Origin: Methylobacterium aquaticum
GTDB taxonomy: Bacteria > Pseudomonadota > Alphaproteobacteria > Rhizobiales > Beijerinckiaceae
Assembly (NCBI RefSeq): GCF_001043915.1
Contig: NZ_LABX01000169.1
Coordinates: forward strand, 1-38,259
Reading direction: 5' to 3'
DNA: 38,259 nt
The position numbers and the translations under genes were made by a program. Shown here piece by piece: positions 31,550 to 38,259 of the stretch; the stretch's first letter is position 1; the number at the start of each line of letters is the position of its first letter. The notes under the pieces are model-generated. The model had not been told where the DNA came from. It saw only the letters and a program-made list of their open reading frames with translations, and searched no databases.

Positions 31550-32656
31550 ATGGCCGCGTCCGGCGCATCCGAGCCCTTCGTTACCTTCTCCCGCATTCGC
31601 AAGACGTATGACGGTGAGAGCTACGTCATCCGGGACCTGAATCTCGAGATCGCCGAAGGCGAGTTCCTGTCGCTGCTCGGCCCCTCCGGCTCGGGCAAGA
31701 CCACGACCCTGATGCTGCTCGCAGGCTTCGAGAGCCCGAGCGGCGGAACGATCACGCTGAACGGCCGGACGCTGAACGAGCTGCCGCCCCACAAGCGCGA
31801 CATCGGGATGGTCTTCCAGAACTACGCCCTTTTTCCGCACATGACCGTTGCCGAGAACATCGCCTTCCCGCTCTCCGTGCGCGGGGTGGCGAAGGCCGAG
31901 CAGCGGGAGCGCGTGGCCCGCGCCCTCGACATGATCGAGCTGGGGCGCCTGGGGGGGCGCAAGCCGAGCCAGCTCTCCGGCGGGCAGCAGCAGCGCGTCG
32001 CGCTCGCCCGCGCCCTCGTCTTCGAGCCGCGCCTCGTCCTCATGGACGAGCCGCTCGGCGCGCTCGACAAGGCGCTGCGCGAGACGATGCAGTACGAGAT
32101 CAAGCGGCTGCATCGCCGGCTCGGCGTCACGATCGTCTACGTCACCCATGATCAGGGGGAGGCGCTCACCATGTCGGACCGCGTCGCCGTCTTCGAGGGC
32201 GGCGCGATCCAGCAGATCGCCTCGCCGACCAGCCTGTACGAGGACCCCGAGAACGCCTTCGTCGCCGACTTCATCGGCGAGAACAACGGACTGGCCGGCC
32301 AGGTCGTCGGCTTCGACGACGGGTATGCCGTGCTGACGCTCCCGGGCGGACGGACCTTCAAGGGCCGGGCGGGCGGCACCCTCAAGCCCGGGGATGCCGC
32401 CGTCCTGGCGCTACGGCCGGAGCGCGTCACGGTCGATCCCGGCGACGGCGAGGCACAGAATCGCCTGTCGGGGACGGTCGAGGAGATCATCTATTGCGGC
32501 GACCACCGCCGGATCCATCTCGCCACCGGCCAAGCGGGGCACTTCGTCATCAAGGTCCCGAACACCCAGCGGACGATCCTGCCGGCGAACGGCGAACCCG
32601 TCGACGTCTCGTGGCGCTACGACGACTGCAAGATCGTCGATGCCCGGTCGGCCTGA
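31550..32656 (+). CDS. Spermidine/putrescine-type ABC transporter ATP-binding protein (PotA-like)
   Basis: A 368-residue ABC ATPase of the PotA type. Walker A GPSGSGKTT is at 44-52, the Q-loop in VFQNYALFPHMTV, the signature in PSQLSGGQQQRVALARAL, Walker B and catalytic Glu in LVLMDEPLGALD, the H-loop in YVTHDQGEALTMSDR. A TOBE domain fills the last 120 residues (LRPERVTVDPGD). It energises the two permeases encoded downstream. GGAAGGGG lies about eight bases before the ATG. The order ATPase, binding protein, permease, permease is common for PotABCD-like importers of polyamines, opines or other small cations; the substrate here is not polyamine for certain. Confidence 0.92.
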   Translation: MAASGASEPFVTFSRIRKTYDGESYVIRDLNLEIAEGEFLSLLGPSGSGKTTTLMLLAGFESPSGGTITLNGRTLNELPPHKRDIGMVFQNYALFPHMTVAENIAFPLSVRGVAKAEQRERVARALDMIELGRLGGRKPSQLSGGQQQRVALARALVFEPRLVLMDEPLGALDKALRETMQYEIKRLHRRLGVTIVYVTHDQGEALTMSDRVAVFEGGAIQQIASPTSLYEDPENAFVADFIGENNGLAGQVVGFDDGYAVLTLPGGRTFKGRAGGTLKPGDAAVLALRPERVTVDPGDGEAQNRLSGTVEEIIYCGDHRRIHLATGQAGHFVIKVPNTQRTILPANGEPVDVSWRYDDCKIVDARSA

Positions 32657-32687
32657 AACCTTCATCGCATCACCGAGGGGAACGATC

Positions 32688-33746
32688 ATGACAGCCGGAC
32701 GAACTGCTTCGAGAGTGGCGGCCTTGCTGGCGGCGGGCTGCGCCCTGCTGGCCGTGCCGGCCGCCGCCCAGGAGAAGACCCTCAACATCGTCGATTACGG
32801 CGGGGCCTTCGAGGCGGCGGCCGACAAAGCCTGGTTCAAGCCGTTCGCGGCGGCGCAAGGCGTCAAGATCGCGACCGAGCAATATGACGGCGGCGTCGCC
32901 AAGCTGCGCGCCATGGTCCAGGCCGGCAACACGACCTGGGACCTCATCGACCTCGAGACCAACGACGCCATCACCGCCTGCGACGAGGGCCTGCTCCAGA
33001 AGCTGAACCCGGCTCTCCTCGGCGACCCGTCGGACTTCATCAAGGGCGCGGTCCTGCCCTGCGCCGTGTCCTCGATGATCTGGTCGACCGTGTTCGCCTA
33101 CGACGCGAGCAAGATGCAGACGAAGCCGACGACGATCGCGGACTTCTTCGACACCCAGACCTTCCCGGGCAAGCGCGGCCTGCGCAAGAGCCCGAAGGTC
33201 AGCCTGGAATGGGCGCTGATGGCGGACGGCGTGCCGGCGGGCGAGATCTACAAGGTGCTGGCGACCGACGCCGGCCTCAAGCGCGCCCTGGCCAAGCTCT
33301 CCACCATCAAGGACCGGATCGTCTGGTGGGAGGCCGGCTCGCAGCCGCCGCAGCTCCTCGCCGACGGCGCTGTCGCGATGACGATGGCCTATAACGGCCG
33401 CATCTACGACGCGCAGAAGAAGGAGAACAAGCCCTTCGCCATCGTCTGGGACGGGCAGATCTACGACTACGAGTGGTGGGGCATCCCGGCCGGCGCCAAG
33501 GACAAGGACCTGGCGGAGAACTTCATCAAGTATGCATCCGCCAAGGACAACATCTGGAAGCTCTCGAATTTCATCGCCTACGCCTCGCCGCGCAAATCCT
33601 CGGTCGAGCTGATGAACAAGGACGTCCTTCCGGACATGCCGACGGCGCCGAACAACTTCAAGAACGGGCTTCAGATCAACGCTGAATTCTGGGCCGACCA
33701 TTACGACAGCATCAACAGCCGCTTCATGACCTGGCTCGGTCAGTGA
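32688..33746 (+). CDS. ABC transporter substrate-binding protein (PotD/PotF-like)
   Basis: A 352-residue periplasmic binding protein of the family-1 PotD type. A Sec signal peptide ends near residue 28 (AVPAAAQ). The mature protein starts KTLNIVDYGGAFEAAADKAWFKPFAAAQGVKI, close to the polyamine-binding-protein pattern, and has TWDLIDLETND and IADFFDTQTFPGKRGLRKSP. Many Trp and Tyr residues in the second half (IVWWEAGSQPPQLLADGAVAM, YEWWGIPAGAKDKDLAENFI) could form an aromatic box for a cationic ligand; this is inference. GAGGGG lies seven bases before the ATG. Gap to the ATPase gene is 31 bp. Confidence 0.9.
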   Translation: MTAGRTASRVAALLAAGCALLAVPAAAQEKTLNIVDYGGAFEAAADKAWFKPFAAAQGVKIATEQYDGGVAKLRAMVQAGNTTWDLIDLETNDAITACDEGLLQKLNPALLGDPSDFIKGAVLPCAVSSMIWSTVFAYDASKMQTKPTTIADFFDTQTFPGKRGLRKSPKVSLEWALMADGVPAGEIYKVLATDAGLKRALAKLSTIKDRIVWWEAGSQPPQLLADGAVAMTMAYNGRIYDAQKKENKPFAIVWDGQIYDYEWWGIPAGAKDKDLAENFIKYASAKDNIWKLSNFIAYASPRKSSVELMNKDVLPDMPTAPNNFKNGLQINAEFWADHYDSINSRFMTWLGQ

Positions 33747-33831
33747 CATGTGGGGCGCCCCGGCCGGCCCGGGGCGCCCGTCGGCGTTCAGAGGAAAGGG
33801 TGTGGTCTTGGCGATCGGTGAGGTGGGAGCG

Positions 33832-35070
33832 ATGGCGGCAGGCGCCGAGGCGGATCCGATGCCGCGGGCGGGCCGCGATGCCTACAGGGCCGCCCGGCGC
33901 AAGGAGGCGATGCGGTCGCTGGCCTTCGCCCTGCCTCTCCTCGTCTTCCTGGTCGCGGTCTTCCTCTATCCCATCGGCGCCCTGCTCCTGCGCAGCGTCC
34001 AGAGCGAGGACGTGGCGGCGGCGTTGCCGCGGGTCTCGGCGGGCCTCGCCGCGTGGAGCGGGGCGGCGCTTCCGCCCTCTCCCGTCTTCGAGGCCCTGGC
34101 CGCCGACATCGCCGCCGCACAGGAACGCGGGACCCTCGTCTCGGCGGCGCGGCGGCTCAACACTTACGAGCCCGGCTTCCGCAGCCTGATCCTGAAGACC
34201 GCCCGCCGCCTGCCCGACCCCGCCGCCGGCCCCGTCGCGCCCGCCTTCGTGGCGATCGACCCCCGCTGGGGCGAGACGGAGACCTGGCATTTTATCCAGC
34301 GGGCCTCGGCCCGGATCACGCCGGACTACCTGCTGGCGGCCATCGACCTGAGGGCCGGCCCCCGCGGCCTGTCGGAGCTGCCGCCCGACCAGCGGATCTA
34401 TCAGGCGGCTTTCGCGCGCACCTTCCTGATCAGCGGCACGGTGACCCTGCTCTGCCTCATCCTCGGCTATCCCGTGGCCTACCTCCTCGCCACGCTGCCG
34501 CCGCGCCAGAGCAATCGGCTGATGATCTTCGTCATCGTACCGTTCTGGACCTCGCTGCTCGTGCGGACCACCGCCTGGTACGTGCTCCTCCAGCCGAACG
34601 GCGTCGTCAACGCGCTCCTCGCCCAGGCCGGCCTGACGCGCGAGCCGCTGGCGCTGATGTTCAACCGCACCGGCGTCCTCGTCGGGATGACGCACGTGCT
34701 CCTGCCCTTCATGATCCTGGCGAACTACGCGGTCATGCGCGGCATCTCGCCGAGCTATCAGCGGGCGGCGGTGTCGCTCGGCGCCCATCCGGCGATCGCC
34801 TTCCTGAGAGTCTACGTACCCCAGACCCTGCCGGGCATCGGGACGGGCACGTTCCTCGTCTTCGTGCTGGCCATCGGCTACTACATCACGCCCGCCCTTC
34901 TCGGCGGCGGCGGCGACGAGATGATCAGCCAGCTCATCGCCTTCCAGATGGACCGCCAGCTCAACTGGGGCCTCGCCGGCGCGCTGTCGGTCTATCTCGT
35001 GCTGCTGACCCTCGCGGTCTACTTCGTCTTCAACCACTTCGTCGGCGTCGACCGGCTCCGGCTGGGATAG
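33832..35070 (+). CDS. ABC transporter permease (PotB-like) with large periplasmic insertion
   Basis: An inner-membrane permease of about 412 residues, against about 280 for E. coli PotB. Helix 1 (about 28-53) is followed by some 110 residues of non-hydrophobic sequence, probably periplasmic, before the permease core of five helices (FARTFLISGTVTLLCLILG onward). The EAA loop is YQRAAVSLGAHPAIAFLRVYVPQTLPG. The start is uncertain: ATG 33832 has purine-rich GAGGTGGGAG upstream; TTG 33808 follows GAGGAAAGG at nine bases; ATG 33748 lies 1 bp after the binding-protein stop but without ribosome site. The next permease gene begins 9 bp after the stop. Confidence 0.88.
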   Translation: MAAGAEADPMPRAGRDAYRAARRKEAMRSLAFALPLLVFLVAVFLYPIGALLLRSVQSEDVAAALPRVSAGLAAWSGAALPPSPVFEALAADIAAAQERGTLVSAARRLNTYEPGFRSLILKTARRLPDPAAGPVAPAFVAIDPRWGETETWHFIQRASARITPDYLLAAIDLRAGPRGLSELPPDQRIYQAAFARTFLISGTVTLLCLILGYPVAYLLATLPPRQSNRLMIFVIVPFWTSLLVRTTAWYVLLQPNGVVNALLAQAGLTREPLALMFNRTGVLVGMTHVLLPFMILANYAVMRGISPSYQRAAVSLGAHPAIAFLRVYVPQTLPGIGTGTFLVFVLAIGYYITPALLGGGGDEMISQLIAFQMDRQLNWGLAGALSVYLVLLTLAVYFVFNHFVGVDRLRLG

Positions 35071-35079
35071 GCGGTCCTC

Positions 35080-35898
35080 ATGCAGTCAACCACGCTCACC
35101 GAGCGCGTCGGCCGGAGGGTCCTGCGCCTCGTCTCCGCCGCCGTGCTGGTCTTCCTCGTCGCCCCGGTGCTGATCGTCATCCCGCTCTCCTTCAACGAGA
35201 GCGCCTATTTCTCCTATCCGATGTCGGGCTTCAGCACCCGGTGGTACGCCGCGCTCGTCTCGTCCGAGGAGTGGCGGCTCGCGGTCGTCAACAGCTTCAT
35301 CATCGGCCTCGCCAGCACGGCGATCGCCACGGTGCTGGGCACGGCGGCGGCGATGGGCATCAGCCGGCCGTCCTTCCCGCTCCGCGGCTTCATCATGCCG
35401 CTCCTGATCTCGCCGATGATCATCCCGATCGTCGTCGTCGCCGTCAGCCTCTACCTCGTCTTCGCGCCGCTCGGCCTCACCAGCAGCCATGCCGGCGTCA
35501 TCCTGGCCCACGCGGCGCTCGGCACGCCCTTCGTGGTGATCACCGTCACCGCCACCCTGATGGCGTTCAACTGGAACCTCGTGCGGGCCGCCGCCAGCCT
35601 CGGCGCGCCGCCGCTCGTGACCTTCCGGCGCGTGACGCTGCCGCTCATCGCGCCCGGCGTCGCCACCGGGGCCGTCTTCGCCTTCGCCACCTCCTTCGAC
35701 GAGGTCATCGTCATCCTGTTCATCGGCGGAGCCGAGCAGAAGACGATCCCCCGCCAGATGTGGTCGGGCATCCGCGATCAGATCAATCCCTCGATCCTCG
35801 CCATGGCCGCCCTCCTGACGGTCTTCGCCATCACCCTGTTCCTGGTCATCGACTGGCTGCATGGCCGCGCAGCGCCGGCGGCGGACACGCGGGGTTGA
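35080..35898 (+). CDS. ABC transporter permease (PotC-like)
   Basis: A 272-residue inner-membrane permease with six predicted helices, the usual PotC length. It has LIVIPLSFNESAYFSYPMSGFSTRWY after the first helix, which is typical of PotC-type proteins, and the EAA loop LVRAAASLGAPPLVTFRRVTLPLIAPG. It pairs with the preceding permease to form the channel of the importer. It is the last gene of the transporter operon; no clear terminator follows directly. Confidence 0.91.
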   Translation: MQSTTLTERVGRRVLRLVSAAVLVFLVAPVLIVIPLSFNESAYFSYPMSGFSTRWYAALVSSEEWRLAVVNSFIIGLASTAIATVLGTAAAMGISRPSFPLRGFIMPLLISPMIIPIVVVAVSLYLVFAPLGLTSSHAGVILAHAALGTPFVVITVTATLMAFNWNLVRAAASLGAPPLVTFRRVTLPLIAPGVATGAVFAFATSFDEVIVILFIGGAEQKTIPRQMWSGIRDQINPSILAMAALLTVFAITLFLVIDWLHGRAAPAADTRG

Positions 35899-36096
35899 CG
35901 CACCGTCCGGTCGGAGCCGGTGCCAAGCCCAGACGTCCCGGATCTTGGGCGTGGCGACAAAGTCCAAAAAACTTCCGCATCATGTATGATTAACACTATT
36001 ATTGCATCGATTGCCGATTGCGCCATCGTGCGTCCGTGCCGAGTCCGACCAAGCGGGTCCCGGTTCGTCGCAGACAAGGCGGAAGAATCAAAGATT

Positions 36097-36137
36097 GAGA
36101 GCGCGTCCCGATCGCAAGGAGATCGGGACGCGCTCTC
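36097..36137 (-). terminator. Perfect 17-bp stem-loop, terminator of the SnoaL-like gene
   Basis: GAGAGCGCGTCCCGATC (36097-36113) and its exact reverse complement (36121-36137) enclose a 7-base loop. On the minus strand the stem is followed by the T-rich AATCTTTGATTCTT. It begins 57 bp after the stop of the SnoaL-like gene, so it fits an intrinsic terminator for that gene. It may also stop read-through from the transporter operon coming from the other side. Confidence 0.75.
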
Positions 36138-36193
36138 GGTTCAGACGGTCAAGCAGGTTCTCCCGGCCGAGACGGCGTCGTGGTGCAGGACGA

Positions 36194-36610
36194 TCAGGCC
36201 GGGAGGGCGCCGAGCTGCTTCAGGAGGCCGAGATTGTCGAGGAGCGCCCAATGCTCCACCAGGCGCCGATCGACGATGCGAAACAGGTCCATCACCGCGA
36301 TGTCGATGCTGCGGCCGCTGGCGGGGAGCCCCATCAAATCGCCAGTATGGCGCCCCCGCACACGCAGGCGCACCAGCACCCGGTCGCCCTCGGCGATCAC
36401 CTCGTCGATCGGCAGCTTCATCTCGCTGATGCCACCATGCAGCACCTCGCCGAGCCGGCGCACGCCCTCGGGGCCGCGCACCGTGAAGTCGAGGCCCGGA
36501 TCGTGGCGCACGAAATCCGGCGCGATGTGCCGCTGCCACCACGCCTCGTCCCGTTCGAGGAAGGCGGTGAAGTAGGCGCGGGCGAGAACCTTGTTGGCAT
36601 CGATCGGCAT
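36194..36610 (-). CDS. SnoaL-like / ester cyclase family protein (NTF2 fold)
   Basis: A 138-residue protein of the SnoaL-like NTF2-fold group. The family pattern is visible: an N-terminal helix ARAYFTAFLERDEAWWQRHIAPDFVRHDP, then the GPEGVRRL loop, and RVLVRLRVRGRHTGDLMGLPASGRSIDIAVMDLFRIVDRRLVEHWALLDNLGLLKQLG. Members include polyketide cyclases and many proteins of unknown function. GGAGG lies five bases before the ATG at 36610, which decides the start over a longer upstream frame. It lies at the edge of the catabolic island; whether it belongs to the pathway is unclear. Confidence 0.85.
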   Translation of the reverse strand: MPIDANKVLARAYFTAFLERDEAWWQRHIAPDFVRHDPGLDFTVRGPEGVRRLGEVLHGGISEMKLPIDEVIAEGDRVLVRLRVRGRHTGDLMGLPASGRSIDIAVMDLFRIVDRRLVEHWALLDNLGLLKQLGALPA

Positions 36611-37180
36611 GGCGTCCTCCCTGATGCGCGCTCCCTCTCCGGGGATGCGCGATGTCTGCCTATGGCCCCAGATGCTGACGCATCGATGCGACCTCGGGCA
36701 AGCCCGGGGCGATCGCGACGGAGTCGAGGCCGCGCCCGGAAGTCCGGACCCTTGGGCCAGAGTCTCCCCCATGGCGACAGTCGAGAACGGAACCGACGAT
36801 CGCCGTCTGTCAACGGTTCGTATCACATGATTTATTTGTGCGCGACCGATCCTGGTGCACGCCGTTCCGGACGGATCGGAGGTCAGGGTCGAGAAGGCGC
36901 GGGCCTCCCCTCCCGGCGAGTCGCACGGCTATCCGGAGACAGTGCCTTTGTAATCAAGCGCAGCATCCCGTCTCTCGGCGGGGAGACAGGTTCCGTCGAT
37001 CGACGATGGCGCGAGGGCGGCGCGCGTCCACGGTGAGCGCCGCGCGTGGCGCCGGCAGCGGGACCGTTCAGGGGCGGTGCGGACACCGAGCCGGCGTTGC
37101 GGGGATCGCCGATCCCCCGGCCATGCCACCGGCGACGATCCCTCGACGGCCTTGGTCGTTCGGACGGAGCGCCGATGTAG
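36611..37180. other. Long non-coding stretch
   Basis: No credible gene is seen in 570 bp; the open frames on both strands are Arg-rich and without domains. About 70 bp upstream of the SnoaL-like gene there is a perfect 12-bp palindrome CGCATCGATGCG (36679-36690), followed by a short CGGGC-AA-GCCCG hairpin, which may be an operator. An AT-rich patch lies at 36820-36840, and TTGACA on the minus strand at 36813-36808 lacks a matching -10. Confidence 0.5.
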
Positions 37181-37708
37181 CTACTTCCAGGCGCAGAGTT
37201 CGACGCTTCTGTCGAGGCTGACCCAGCAGGCCCGCTCCCGTGTCATCGTGCCGAGCGGTCGCGGGGTCGAGACCTTGCCTCCGCTCAGGGTCCCGCGGCC
37301 GGTCTTGTCGTCGTTGAGTGCGATCGACATCTTGTAGATGTACTTGCGGTTGTCAGATCCCGCGACGATCGAGAAGCTGCGGTCGAACTTCTCGTAGTAG
37401 CAGTTCCGAGCATCGACCACCGGGCTGCCGGCGATCCGCAGGCTGCATTTCGCGATGATCGAACTCGACGAGGTCGACGACGGCGGCGGCGCGGCATTGG
37501 CGACCCGCGGCGGCGGCGCCCCCGCATTGACGGCGTTGCCGCCAGGGCCACCGGGACCGCCCGCCGGCCCACCCAGGACGCAGTTGTTGCAATAGATGAC
37601 CTGCCCCCCAGCAGAGCCGCCGCCGCCGCCACTTCCGGCCTTGTACTGCACGGGCTGGACGCTCACGGCGAGGAGCGCCAACGGGGCGAAGACGGACCAC
37701 GCGGGCAT
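37181..37708 (-). CDS. Secreted Gly-rich, Cys-containing protein of unknown function
   Basis: A 175-residue protein I do not recognise. A hydrophobic N terminus (ALLAVSVQPV) looks like a signal peptide. Residues 25-62 are Gly-rich with a collagen-like GGPAGGPGGPGG run and a YCNNC pair (Cys40, Cys43). A Pro/Ser linker (65-83) leads to a compact C-terminal part of about 90 residues with Cys88, Cys103, Cys161 and Cys172, an even number that would suit disulfides in the periplasm. It is divergent from another Gly-rich secreted protein gene, 407 bp away. No ribosome site stands out before the ATG. Confidence 0.65.
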   Translation of the reverse strand: MPAWSVFAPLALLAVSVQPVQYKAGSGGGGGSAGGQVIYCNNCVLGGPAGGPGGPGGNAVNAGAPPPRVANAAPPPSSTSSSSIIAKCSLRIAGSPVVDARNCYYEKFDRSFSIVAGSDNRKYIYKMSIALNDDKTGRGTLSGGKVSTPRPLGTMTRERACWVSLDRSVELCAWK

Positions 37709-38115
37709 CTGGACTGGACCCGAAATTGTGACTGGCCCTATGCCAGATCAAGCGACAACCGCCATATTTCTTGCCGTTCGCGCCGGCAGTGTCAATCCGG
37801 TCCGGCCGTCCCCCAACAGGTCGAGCCACGCAGGAATATTTGACGCGCGCCATCGTCGGCAAGAGGAGCGCGCTTGACTTGAGCAAAAAATCAGTAAGGA
37901 TCGCGAGCCTCATCCGCGCATGCAGGTGCGCCGGCAAAGCACGCCCAATGCACGGCCCGCCGCGCACGACCCGTGCCAATTGAGACGACGAATGACAAAA
38001 TATTGATCCAGTTCGGCGGGGTCGAGCCTGTCACTGGCCTTGACGAAAGCACATCCTCTCGGAGAGATGTCTTGATCGCTGGATTCCAGTCGACGCACGT
38101 GTGGGGGAGGTCGAG
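37709..38115. other. Divergent intergenic region between two secreted-protein genes
   Basis: No gene is seen in 407 bp. A TTGACT hexamer on the plus strand at 37874-37879 with AAGGAT 16 bases later is a weak promoter candidate, but it lies more than 200 bp from the next start. AT-rich patches lie at 37880-37900 and 37993-38003. Confidence 0.45.
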
Positions 38116-38259
38116 ATGACGAAACTGTTGGCCGTGGCCGCCGCGATGGCCACCCTGCTGGTGCCGACGATCGCGTCGGCGCAGACCGGGTATGGCGGCG
38201 CCGGTGGCGCCGGCGGCCAGGGCTATTACGGCGGCGGCGGCGGCCAGGGCGGCGGCGGC
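38116..38259 (+). CDS. Secreted Gly-rich protein (3' partial)
   Basis: An open frame begins with ATG at 38116, eight bases after a strong GGGGGAGG ribosome site, and runs to the window end without a stop (48 codons visible). The first 22 residues form a clear Sec signal peptide (LLAVAAAMATLLVPTIASA, cleaved before QTG). The mature start is a Gly/Gln/Tyr repeat (GYGGAGGAGGQGYYGGGGG). Function unknown; the remainder of the gene lies outside the window. It is divergent from the Gly-rich, Cys-containing secreted protein gene. Confidence 0.7.
   Translation, partial: MTKLLAVAAAMATLLVPTIASAQTGYGGAGGAGGQGYYGGGGGQGGGG

Noticed and set aside
36838..37221. 127-codon plus-strand frame in the gap after the SnoaL-like gene
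   Set aside because: Arg/Ser-rich without domain, no ribosome site, and it runs into the 3' end of the secreted-protein gene on the other strand.
1..38259. CRISPR arrays, tRNA or rRNA genes, transposases, integrases
   Set aside because: Looked for on both strands; no regularly spaced repeats, no cloverleaf-like tRNA sequence with CCA-region features, and no DDE or recombinase motifs were found.

Overview
The window is about 38 kb of very GC-rich DNA with tightly packed genes. Gene content (bo3-type quinol oxidase operon with SURF1, metX-metW, an AroQ-type chorismate mutase, Ugp and Pot ABC transporters) points to an alphaproteobacterium of the Hyphomicrobiales, most likely Methylobacterium or a close relative. 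The genus is an inference from gene content and base composition. No rRNA, tRNA, CRISPR array, transposase or integrase was recognised.

Layout. (1) 2-994: two adjacent Uma2-family PD-(D/E)XK proteins, the first cut by the window edge. (2) 1074-2069: a PfkB-family sugar/adenosine kinase. (3) 2186-9610, all on +: a complete UgpBAEC-type glycerol-3-phosphate ABC importer split into two halves. ugpE-ugpC come first, then a class III CoA-transferase and an acetolactate-synthase-like ThDP enzyme, then ugpB-ugpA. (4) 9990-12923: metX-metW on -, divergent from a chorismate mutase. (5) 13052-14398: an MHS-type MFS transporter on -. (6) 14538-19578: cyoABCD-SURF1, a ubiquinol oxidase operon with overlapping genes. 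(7) 19686-23310 on -: a FUSC-type efflux membrane protein, a TIGR04290-like methyltransferase and a histidine phosphatase.

(8) 23562-36610 is the most distinctive part: an accessory catabolic island. One arm on - is a Rieske oxygenase, a putidaredoxin-type [2Fe-2S] ferredoxin and an FAD ferredoxin reductase, which together form a full electron chain. A LysR regulator is divergent from it. A second arm on - is a flavin monooxygenase, a RidA imine deaminase, a DUF1028 protein and a second, related LysR regulator. On + there is a complete PotABCD-like ABC importer preceded by a 36-codon leader ORF, and a SnoaL-like protein lies beyond it. The Rieske protein has Glu rather than Asp at the bridging position, as in the carnitine/glycine betaine/stachydrine group. 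I therefore propose that the island imports and oxidatively dealkylates an unknown, probably N-methylated or quaternary, amine. A remnant of an ArgE/M20-type deacylase (first about 40 and last about 47 residues only) lies between the second arm and the transporter.

(9) 36611-38259: mostly non-coding DNA around two divergent genes for small secreted Gly-rich proteins, the second cut by the window end. The window also has several perfect or near-perfect hairpins that look like terminators, and a metX leader with two competing stems. Many long antisense ORFs exist because of the high GC content; they were treated as shadows.
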